From assembly GCA_013399305.1 (NCBI GenBank), contig VXAI01000028.1, positions 4,394,175 through 4,458,174 on the forward strand: DNA of 64,000 nucleotides, written 5' to 3'. Below the pieces are notes generated by a model that did not search any database, had not been told where the DNA came from, and saw only the letters and a list, made by a program, of their open reading frames with translations. The number at the start of each line of letters is the position of its first letter. Positions within the stretch are counted from its first letter, which is position 1. The position numbers and the translations under genes were made by a program. The DNA is from Rostratula benghalensis (Eukaryota; Chordata; Aves; Charadriiformes; Rostratulidae). Shown here piece by piece: positions 51,781-61,946 of the stretch.

Positions 51781-52029
51781 TAAGGGAAGGTCAGGAAGGA
51801 GATTTGAACCACAGGCTGATTCAGAAATGTTTTATTTTTTGTAAACAATTCCATCTGGAACTAGTAAACTTTCAAAGTTTGAGCCAACCCCTCACCACCT
51901 CCACACACCCCAGCCTGCCTGAAATGGATCCAGCAGCAACCATTGATTTCCATTGCCTTACAGAGCTGGGATATGATCACACCACCTCTGGGCCAGAAGA
52001 GAATACAATCACTCACTCTGAGTCATTAC

Positions 52030-52330
52030 ATAAGCTAAAGTATGTGATTTATTAAACCACAAAAAATAGGTTGTACTAACATTGAGAGTCTGACTTGAAA
52101 CCACAGAAGGAGCGACATGTGGAGTTAAGGCTGGGACTCCCTCCTTAACCTATCTTGTGGTGCCTGGGCATCGCGTGTGACCCATGAAATCACCCCAACT
52201 TTGGAGACTCCCTGAAAGGCAGCAGACAGAGGCAAAGATGGCATTTGAGCCTTAACACCGCTTTTTCTTGCTTTTGTGGGCTTGAGTCATGTTTAGCAAA
52301 GTGACGATTTAATTTTCTTTTCTGGTTTGG
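52030..52330. other. Candidate conserved noncoding element
   Basis: Complex sequence with AT-rich cores (tgatttattaaaccac) and retained CpGs (gagcgac, catcgcgtg, caccgc). Appearance only. Confidence 0.2.
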
Positions 52331-53883
52331 TTGGATTCTGTTCTGGTCTTCCTAGACTTGGCCCATTACCTTGGAATTCAAAGGAGCAAATATATAAAAT
52401 GATAAATAATAGGAAACATTTGGAAATCTGAAATGTTTCAGTGAAATATACAGGCAACTCTCCCAGATAGTCTGTGTTTTATTTCTCATTTTCAGTCTCA
52501 GTGGAGCTATATGAGACACCACCTATTAATGAGTTCTTAGGGATTCCTTACTCTGTAGGTCACTGCACCAAGAGCACATAAAGTTTCCAAAGTGCAAATA
52601 GCAAACAGCGTCTTCAGTCTTCTCTGTCTACCTAAAGTCTGCATATGTCAGGCAGAGCTTCTTATTGCTAGAATGTACTCAGGTTATCGCCTTATTTTTC
52701 ATACTCCATCCCTGGCTCTGTGCTACTGGTCATTATTTGAGACAGGATCAGTTCTGGGGCTGGGTGGAATTCTTCCCTGATGTGGATGTCCCCATGTTCT
52801 TAAAGCACTCATCTGGAGATGCTGTGTGCTTAGCAGGGTGTGTTTAAGTAGAAGGAGCTGCAATTGGTTTGCATTCGTAAATGGTTAGAGCAATGCAAGA
52901 ATGTTACTGAGTGCATCAGTTGTTGGCTTCTGGTCTACCTTAGTGAGCATGAAACATTTGTTACAGACACTCAATGTTTTACAGTTTTCTGTTCCACTAA
53001 GACATGCAGATTTGCACACAAAAAAAAATATAAAAAAAAAAAAAAAAAAAAATCAAGGATTTCAGTGCATTAGAGCACAAAACTCGCCAGAGTGTTAGGC
53101 AATCGCCAGCTTCTGATGTTGGCCTTGGAAGTGACTCTGGCAGCACAGAATATCTTTTCATACCTGAGGAGATCAGGGATGTATTCCCACTTCACTGTGA
53201 GCCTGGTATCACTATACAAACCCATTTTGGAGCAGCTTCATGGGCTTTGGTTTCTTCTTTTGAATATGGGGCTCTGAATAAGTAACAGATATGATATTTA
53301 AGACTGATACTTAGGATTTTTGTAGAATTTGAGGGAGATGTAACAGCTGTTTTACCCATTCTTGTTTCTCACGTTTGATTGTGCTATATGGGACTGTTCT
53401 GGATGAAAAGACAGTATCTCTAGCCAGGCAGTACTGAATATGCTGGAAGAAAAGGAATTACCCTAGACTGCCTGCATTAGAAATGTTTTAGAGGTTAATC
53501 ATCATGTAGTTGCTTCTGGCACATCTGTGCTGCATGTCCTGGAGACATTCTGAAATGGTCCCCATTGATGTACCGGTTTACAACCACCATTTCCATTAGG
53601 CCAGTTTTCAGTAAGTCTGAGCTCATCATGCCCCGGGAATATGTTAGATCTAGTGGACACAGCCTTAGTGCCAAAAGGAGAGTCATATTAGAAAGCTTCT
53701 CCTTTTGTGAGTGAAGTGCTGGTGAGTGACAGCAACACAGAAGACAAGTCAGTGTTCATCTAATTCTTTCTCCATCTGCCTCCTTATTGCCAAACATCCT
53801 ACTGCCTTTGTGTCACTAAATAAGAGAAAAACATAGTATTTCACTGGTTGATTTGGGGTTCTTTTTGTTTTGTTTTGGGCTTG

Positions 53884-53919
53884 TTTTTTTTTTTTTTTTG
53901 AGGGTGTGTGTGTGTGTGT
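53884..53919. repeat. T16 run and (TG)n microsatellite
   Basis: A poly(T) run (53884-53899) is followed by gagg and then eight TG/GT units (about 53904-53919). Confidence 0.9.
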
Positions 53920-55280
53920 AGTTTGTTTGATTTTTATTTTCCCCTAGCTTGTGAGTCTCGCTCTACAAAGCAAAATACCGAAGCCCATCTTCTCACACTA
54001 TGGGGACCTCTATGTCACTATGTCACCATGGGAACATAAGACCCAGTTGCAGCACATGTTTTCTTGGGCTCTGCAAAATGTAAAAACAGAACAGTGCCAA
54101 AATTTAAGGTCTAGGTGGCAAATTTACTCACCTTGTCCATACTTAAATACTTTTTAATCTGTGCTCCTTTATTCCCCTTTGATGTAGCTACAGTGCAGTC
54201 CAAAATCCACCCCATCTGCCATGTATTGCTCAGGATATCACCTTCAACTTGAACTGATGATAACATCAGAGGAGCCATGTGGAGTTGCCAAAAGGAATAC
54301 TGTACAGCCAAACATAGGGCCAGACTATTACCAGCAGTGTGCACGGGATGATCAGGCAATGGGCAAGACATTAGGAAATCTAAAATTCCAGTGTGTGGGT
54401 GTGCAATTTTAGCCAAGTGGGTCTCTTTTCCGGTGATCTGCTTTTCGGGGGGAAAGCTCCCAGGAAGTGTTTGCAGAGCACTGTCATAATCAAGATTGAC
54501 TCTGACCCAGGATTCTGATCCCAAGAGTGGCAGATAAAAGAAAGCACAAAAGAGAAAGGAATTAAATAGTCAACCAGCAAGGCTCCTGACATCTCAAGTT
54601 CCTCTGCCCTTTCTGGATATTGCAACTGCAGGACTGACTCTCAAAGCATGGCATTTCAAACAAGCCCGAGGGTGGGGAAGGCTGCAAAGAGGCTCCTTGT
54701 GCAGCCTCCTTCCACAGAATTGAAGAGACCAAATGTCTAAGTGGGTCTATGGGGCACAGTGGGGCAGGGCAGGATCCATGCCACATTGCAGTGGTCCTGG
54801 ACAGATCGGCCTTTTTGCACTGACGCTGTGCACATCAGGAGGAAACCTTCTCATTGCAATGCTGCAGTGATAGCCAGGCTGGCAGGAGCTTTCTGTCAAG
54901 ACTAGATTGAGTTCCACAAAGTGTCTGCTGCAAAGAGAGGGCTGGCCAAATGGCTCAGGGGACATGGCCTCCCAATTTTCAGCTGGCAGAGGCGATTCAT
55001 GATCCCTGGAGGGTGATCTTGTCACGCCCGTCTGGACCTTTCCCTCCTTCATCCCCACCACCTTTTATCAGGAGGTCCTAAGTGTCACCTGAGCCTTTTG
55101 GATAAACAAGATTGCATTGTACATTGATTATTCCCATGAAAGAGCATAACAGCTCCTTTGAAGTCATTACAGCCTCCTGTTGGAGAGCTCCTGGGACAGA
55201 GTGCACAGAGCCTGACTCCTCCTCTCCCTGGCAGAGGTCTTAAACCCATGGGGGTCTGCTGCTTCTGGGAGAGCTCTCTG

Positions 55281-55316
55281 CATTTACACCAATGCAAGAG
55301 TAAAGCTGGACCAGAA
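55281..55316. mobile_element. Possible old palindromic repeat arm
   Basis: The string catttacaccaatgcaagag, followed by taaagctggaccag, recalls the 'tttacaccagtgtaa...ctggccc' wording of old sauropsid repeats. Weak, from memory. Confidence 0.25.
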
Positions 55317-55329
55317 TTCTGGGTTTGTT

Positions 55330-55620
55330 TACTCTGCTAAGCCTTTGTCTGCAGTCTGTTGTATTAATTGTGCAGAGTCTTCAGTTAATAAAAGCCATTG
55401 TAAAATAACTCTTGGAAAAGAAGTCACTGCACATGGGAAGCAGTTACTTTCCCAGACAGAAAATGCTTAATAATTTTTAATATTCTTCCCCTATGTACAG
55501 AGCAGAAGTCTGTGTTTAGGATTTATAGGAGATGCAGGATTTATTAGTCTTTAAAAGACATCATTTGCTACTACTTAGCATTTGCATGTTTATTTGTATC
55601 CTTAAAGCAGAGAAGGAAGA
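55330..55620. other. Candidate conserved noncoding element
   Basis: AT-rich but complex, with tattaattg (55362-55370) and ttaataatttttaat cores and no repeat. Enhancer-like texture only. Confidence 0.2.
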
Positions 55621-56419
55621 AAAAATTGCCACCTCTCTCTCTACCCTAGACTGAGGCCCTGTATGCCAAGTCACATCCGGTACAGAGGTTTTCTATAAAT
55701 GAGTAATAGTAAAGCCCTGAAAATAGGTTTGATATTTTTAATGGAAATGCTGACTTGACCTTAGTTATAGAGGGCCACGAAAGGTGCTGCTGTAATAAAG
55801 GAATGACTTCATCAGGAAATCAGGAAATCCTCATTCAAACCTTCAAATATATAAATATATCCATTTATTCCATTGTGAATCAAATGATGCCATGTCCTGT
55901 AATTAAGGATGCTGGCAGCCAAGTTGTATCATACACTTATTTCCATCACAGTACATTAATGGCTCAGCAGCTTTGGTTTCTTGGTCACCTGCTTCAGCAA
56001 ACGTCCTTGGAGCTTTGTTTCACAGCTTATTTGGTGGTGACAGATCCCTTACTTATTCCCTACCTGAGGGGCAGGGATTCCACTAATTGCCTCAGGCCAA
56101 CTGCTCAGAGATGATTATACGCGCCACAGGGCAGTTACAGTACAATAAAAGAAAGCAGTGTAAGAGCTGAATGAGTTCCTGATGTGTTGATGGCAGGTGA
56201 GCCGTCACCTAACCTACAGTATGCCTAGATGGGAAAAACAGTTGTCAAAAATGGGTTTTACTGGCACTTGTTTTGAAGATAATACGAGCCTTTTTCCTTT
56301 CTGAAAAAAAAAAAAAGAAGCATTTGTAGGAGTATTAGTGGAACATGGCAAACAGCTTCAGCAATGTCCTGGTAACGTCAGTGACAAAATCCAAGGATGT
56401 CCCAGCAAACCAAACTTGA

Positions 56420-56476
56420 AGGTCTTTGCCAGGCCCAAGGTCTTAGAAGAGCTGACCCTGGGCCTGGCGAAGGCTT
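56420..56476 (+). ncRNA. MicroRNA-precursor-like hairpin (candidate)
   Basis: A single strong hairpin. The inner stem is gccaggccca (56428-56437) with tgggcctggc (56459-56468), then one A-C mismatch, then ggtc (56439-56442) with gacc (56454-56457), around an 11-base loop (ttagaagagct). Pairing continues outward for eight more positions (56420-56427 with 56469-56476), including three G-U wobbles on the plus strand. That gives 22 pairs with one mismatch in 57 nt, and weak complementarity may extend it further. The wobbles favour a plus-strand transcript. I do not recognise either arm as a known microRNA. No transcript evidence is available here. Confidence 0.4.
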
Positions 56477-59400
56477 ATCCGAACTAGCTGAGGCACTCAT
56501 TTACTGGATAAGTAAGTGCTCACTGCCCATTTTTGTGCATTCAACAAACTATTCAAAAATATCTGTGATCCCTGTATCATGATATTTTCTAGTAAAAATA
56601 AAGTTGTAGGGCTAAATTTTGACCTTACTGAAACTTCTGCTACTCAGAGCAGCATCTGAAGTCTTATTCCTCATGCGTATTTTTGGATCCCAACCCTTTA
56701 TTTCCTTCCCCCAGGCTTAAACACAAGCTACTGCCTTGATTACTCAGAAGAACTCATCAGCAAATTTGCTGAAGGAGATTTCTTGAAGCAGTAGAGAGGA
56801 AACTTCTTTTCAAATTGTGTTGATGGAAGAGATTTCCCAGCCTTCAAAGTGTCCATCCAAAGTCCTGGTTCAGTTTCCTGACCTGTGATTTTTACCTCAG
56901 TAGAGCAGCTGAAGCAATGGTGAAGTACACTGACTACTGAAAAGATGCCCGAGTTTCCAGCCATGGATCATGAAAACCATTAGCCTAAAAATCAATACAG
57001 AGGAAGAAATAAGGCTTTCATATACAGGACAAGGTGCAGTATCAAGGGATAGGCCAATGTCTGTTCATTGTTAGTATTTGCATCACGCCCTGAGAGCACA
57101 AGAGCAATGGACACATAAACCTCAGATGTAGTAGAGGGAGAAAGTGGTCTATCCGGAGGTACCTCTGATTTTCCCTCCCTCTGTTGAGGTTTGTGAATAG
57201 CAATGGGATTTGACACTCTTCCCAAGTAGAAAAATAGCAACCTGTAAGCTCTAAAAATAGGCTTTTAAATGACTCTGGAGTAAATGGGTCTTGTGTGGGT
57301 GACATTATCAGAATGGGGCATTGGTATAAGCAACTGTCTGATTGCTATGGGAATTAATACCTTAGTTACTAGGGTCTAATGCTACATGCAATTAGTACAC
57401 ACCTCAGTATAGGTTTTATAGTCAAAATGTAAATATGGGTATTTCGTTGGTACCATCAGCTGGAGACTTCCTGCCCTCACTTAGTTACTTAATGCACCCT
57501 CCTTGCCAGTCTTAATTATGCCTCTAGTCCCTATTGCTCCCTAGTGCCTGAAGCAGTCCTTTTTACGTGTCTCTTCCTGGTCTGCCTTCCTGTGGTGGGA
57601 CTCCAAAGGTAACACTTTAGTTGAGAGCTTTGTAGTTCCCTAGAGGAAAAGGATAGGTTAGGATATGTCCTTTCCCCTGACTGTACAGTGCTTTGCAGAT
57701 GGATGTGAGAGGATGTATTATTATACGTCGACAATCCATAACTGCTGAAAGTCTCAGAAGGATCTCCAGTGGGATCATTGTTCTGTGAAAGTATATGGCG
57801 CCTCAGTTACAAGATGCTGGGAAGGAGTTGCGATCAGCTTCCAAAGCTCAATTATCATTTTACTGTCTGGGCAGCCAAGAGTTAGCTCCCAAAAAGTTGT
57901 GGATCCAATGTGCCTGGGTTGGTCTGCTGAGGGACTGGATGTCAGTTGTGGGTAGGTATTTGCCACAAGACAGGACTGAGATGTGGAGTTTGCCAGGGAG
58001 AGCCCAGGACAGCCTTCCCACTGTTTCAATTGTTTTTCACCTCTTCATAAATTATTTTCAAAGCCTCTTTTAGAAATCACCAAATTTGTAATTATACAAT
58101 GCTCCATTCATATGAAGAAGATTTTTGAAGAATTTTCTTATTTCTAAGAGAAGTATAATGGTTTTGCAAGTGGCTGTTAGGTTAATTTCTTTCCTGTGCT
58201 GTTATTCCTGTTAGTAATTACGTAACTAGAAAATTAACATGACAGAGTTGCCTGTATCATTTTGGAGGTGATCCAAAGTGGTAGCCTGCATTAGATATTA
58301 GATAAAGCTTTGAAACACTTTTAGTAATATTTAGACAGGATTTAATTTACCGAAGAATTTATTCTGCTCCGCTGTTCTCAATCAATTTTACATATTGCAG
58401 AAATTGAAATGATTTTATTGCTGAACTGAGGTGATCAGCTGCCACAGGAAACTTCATTGCTTTCCGAGCTAAGCCATGGCAGAGTGAAGCTGGTGTGAAA
58501 GGAACAGAGCAGAATATGTCAGATGTTGATTTTGTCTGCCATAGAATAAAATGGATTATTCAGATGACTGCTAAGAAGAATAAAGGTTATCTAGTTTGGG
58601 GTGTAGAACAGAATAAAGCGTTGCAAAAGTCACTAGTGAGTTGTGCTAAAAAGAAACCTGCGAAATATGTAAAACAGTTTGGCTGGATTTGACAGGATTC
58701 TTCCTCTTCAGCAAAAGTTTATAGATATATTTGTCTTCGAAACATAAAAAAATATGGAATATTTAGAGTTAGAGAGAGATGAAAGATGGACACTATCACT
58801 TGTCTTCTGACATAAACTATAGGATGACATTGGTTCAGCCAATCTGATATTCTGTACTTGGGCAATATTGGTATTATGTGGGAATTTCTACAAGAATGCC
58901 TTTTGTAATGACTGCTTCTTGCTCATGTTCTCTCAAAGTACTCGATATTTCACACTAACTGTGTATAAATATTTCTTGAAAACAAATGTCAAAATCACAT
59001 GCATAAAATATTTTCTAGACCGCATTGTAAATTCACATGCATTTGCAGGAAGCTGGAAATGCTCAGACACTCCTCTAGTCTCAGGATGGAGATATTGCCC
59101 GTTTTTTTCTTCGTGCAAACAAAATGCAAACTCAGATTTTATCATTGGGAATTTTCTGTGTGAAGAGGAGACACTGTTTTTTTCCTGCAGTCTTTCTAGC
59201 TCTTGTGCTCCTTGATTCTGGTTATTTACCAAATCCGACATGATACCAGAAGTACCTCTTAGGGCAGATGATGTGGACTTATAAAATGAGCCTCCATTCC
59301 TCTTATATTGAGTAGTAGCTGAGGATCGAGATACTTTAGTCTACCTTTGGCATTCTGTGTGTTTCCCACACTTGAGCCTATCTTGAAATAATAAAAACTT

Positions 59401-60478
59401 CTTTGCAAGTGTATCACCTCTTATACAAAAAACTAAAGTCAGTGGTTTATAGAGCTTCCTATCTAAAATTGTTAAAGAGAATTTTAATGAGGTCTAGTAA
59501 ATCTGGATGAATGGGAAATCATCTATGAACATGGAACCAAATAAAACCTGCTTGCCAAATTCCTAACTGATGTAAATCTGAAGTCTCTGGAGTAGTGTTG
59601 TTTTACAACAGCTAATATCTATCCCCGTGTGTTCACTTTAATTCCTTGTGTGACTCGTGTAATTTAATATCTGTAAATTTAAATGATTTTTGTCCAAAAG
59701 GAAGTTTGCCAAAAAGTAAAAATCACACAGCTATATTCAAGTATCTTTTAATAAGAAATTGGTGCAGCTGTCTTGAAATTACTTTGATTTTCACTTTCTT
59801 CTTCATATTGCTTCAGTCTTCAATCAGAAAGCACACAAATTATGTGACTTAGCGAAAAAATCGCACAAGATGCTCACAGAAAAGTCACTGTTTTGAAGAC
59901 TCTTATTGGCAAAATGCTGTCAACTGCTTTACAATGTGTGCATGGACAATGGATCTGAGTGTATTTGTTGCTGGATAATTCATTAAGGGCAAAGGGCTTC
60001 TATGATACACTGCAATAGATGGGTCCTGAGCTGGTTTGCTTTGCAAGCTAAGTTTCAGTTTTATGGGAAGACGTGTGTTTTAGCAGGATGAATCCCGGTC
60101 ACTGGCTGCCTGCACATGGCAGGGAATGGCCTCACTTGTGGCTGCATCCGAGTTCAGGAGACTGATGTGGGCGTCTTTACTGCACCTTTCATTCAGTTAT
60201 TCTTGTTATTAACTCCAGTTGTAATTTAGGTTTTGTTCCTTGGTGTCACACTGAGCAGTAGCTCATGGGAAGGTGTCCTTTAAACTCAGCCTGGCTGGGC
60301 CATCTGGGGTGTGAGCAGGAACTCCCTTTCTGCAGCAGCTCAAACGCCAGCTACTCTGCTTGTCGAGCTTGAGCTGGAGTATACTGAAGTGTCTCATTAC
60401 TGGAATTTTCAATGTTAAAAGAAACAAAAAACAAAAAAACCAACAAAACCCAACCCCAAATTGTTCCTGAAATCAACA
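56477..60478. other. Unique noncoding DNA, no gene recognised
   Basis: No gene is recognised. Open frames reach 115 codons (58868-59215 plus) without a familiar translation. An A/C-rich stretch lies at 60418-60460. The stretch 58330-58560 is listed as a candidate conserved element. Confidence 0.55.
58330..58560. other. Candidate conserved noncoding element
   Basis: A repeat-free stretch with AT-rich cores (atcaattttacat, gattttattgc) mixed with GC-balanced words (ctccgctgttc, tttccgagctaag). Texture resembles conserved enhancers; inference only. Confidence 0.25.
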
Positions 60479-60522
60479 GGAGTGGTTTTCAAGCCTTATT
60501 TCTAGAATGTCAAGTCTGAGAT
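60479..60522 (+). repeat. 44-bp direct repeat, copy 1
   Basis: This begins ggagtggttttcaagcc and ends tgtcaagtctgagat. It is 43/44 identical to 61661-61704, in the same orientation and 1182 bp downstream. Flanking sequence of the two copies is unrelated. Confidence 0.95.
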
Positions 60523-60983
60523 TTGCTGCGAAAGTGAATAAACCTGCTTCTGCTCCAAAATGAAGTGAAAACTGAAATGGATGCAAGTTCAGATGACAAA
60601 ACTAAAAGCCAAACAGCGGTGCTCAAATACGATGTTACTTCTTACCATGTCCTCAGGCAATCAGTGCCCAGATTGCCGGGAGTCCCAGGCATACACTTGT
60701 GTGTACAGTGACATCTAGTGACAAAGAAAATTGAAGCGAAAAGCTGTCTGCAGAACATTTGCCTAGCACAGCCATCCAAACAGCTGTAGTTAACAGCTAC
60801 AGGACAAATATTCTTGACTTTGGCAGTTCCTTGGGATTAATGTATTTTTTCCAAAGGCAGAGAATTTCCTACCTGGTCAGGTTAATGTTTAACCTTCTAG
60901 CAGCTGGCGGCAAACATACGGACTAACTTTACAGTTTTACCTTGATGTGGTGCAAAGGGTATTTTTCATTCCAGATGCCACTT
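60523..60983. other. Unique DNA left of gap
   Basis: No gene or repeat is recognised. Several CpGs are retained near 60614-60690 and 60900-60925. Confidence 0.5.
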
Positions 60984-61058
60984 NNNNNNNNNNNNNNNNN
61001 NNNNNNNNNNNNNNNNNNNNNNNNNNNNNNNNNNNNNNNNNNNNNNNNNNNNNNNNNN
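60984..61058. other. Assembly gap (75 N)
   Basis: Seventy-five unresolved bases. The gap lies between the two copies of the 44-bp direct repeat. Confidence 1.
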
Positions 61059-61660
61059 CTTAAATTATTTCTAATGTTACTTTACCCCTGGCAACTGGAT
61101 AACTAAACATAGAGAATGAGTTTATCATTTGAGCTATCATGCAGCTAAAAGAAAGTCTTTCCAAATGTAGGTTGATGAGGAAACACTTTTAATAGTCCTT
61201 AAAAAAAAACATTCTGCTTTTTAAAATACTTTTTATGCACCAAGTTTTTAAAAGGAAAATTAAAAACCATGCTTTTTGTATATATATTCTTTGCTTATTA
61301 GTTGTGGCTGGGATATACATATATTTCAGGATGGGTACCTCTCTGCATCAGACCTGTTTAGGTACATGGCACTTAATTTTGACTTTAGTAGATACTTTTC
61401 GTGGGTTTACTTACCTTGCAAACATCTTATGTTCCATAAAGGCTTCCTAACTGAACCAGATCTGAAAGGCACTGGTGGATGTCACTGACCCTGGGAATGT
61501 ATGGAGAAAAGGAAATGTAAAGAAATAACCTAAACCATAGAAAATTCAATGGGATCAGTCAAGAGGGTTTTTCTTTTTTTCGGTGGAGCCACCCTGGATT
61601 TTCATGGCAGCCAGAGATGAAAATGGATCAGAGTTTTTCCCTTTCGTTTCAAGATAGAGA

Positions 61661-61704
61661 GGAGTGGTTTTCCAGCCTTATTTCTAGAATGTCAAGTCTG
61701 AGAT
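61661..61704 (+). repeat. 44-bp direct repeat, copy 2
   Basis: This is the second copy of the 60479-60522 sequence with one substitution (C for A at the 13th position). Its flanks (aagatagaga upstream, acagagctgcc downstream) do not match those of copy 1. Confidence 0.95.
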
Positions 61705-61912
61705 ACAGAGCTGCCAAGCCTCCACCCCTTGCAAATCAGACATCTCCTATTGTCTTGAATTTGAAAATCCTGGCTAATTTTAACTTAGAGTGAAAATTTA
61801 TGGACTTATATAAACAATGGAAAGTAGAGGCCCCCAGAAGAAAATTGCCTGAGAACATACTTTATTTTAGGTCTAAATGAAGTTCCATTAAGTTTAATGT
61901 GATCACTTAACT

Positions 61913-61946
61913 GTTTAAAGTAAAGTGTGTTTAAAGTGAAGTATGT
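61913..61946. repeat. 16-bp tandem duplication
   Basis: The strings gtttaaagtaaagtgt (61913-61928) and gtttaaagtgaagtat (61929-61944) are adjacent and differ at two positions. Confidence 0.85.

Larger units (their letters stand above)
47973..56419. other. Unique noncoding DNA, no gene recognised
   Basis: No gene is recognised. Positions 48250-48900 are pyrimidine-rich and give several Leu/Ser/Cys-rich open frames on both strands (up to 120 codons) that look fortuitous. A G9 run and nearby G3/G5 runs lie at 50592-50624. Poly(A) runs lie at 50746-50761 and 53020-53052. A T16 run plus (TG)n lies at 53884-53919. The longest minus frame (54111-54524, 137 codons) has no recognisable domain. Confidence 0.55.

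Noticed and set aside
54111..54524. 137-codon minus-strand open frame
   Set aside because: No recognisable domain and no splice or promoter context. Overlapping open frames on the other strand suggest a chance frame in GC-balanced DNA.
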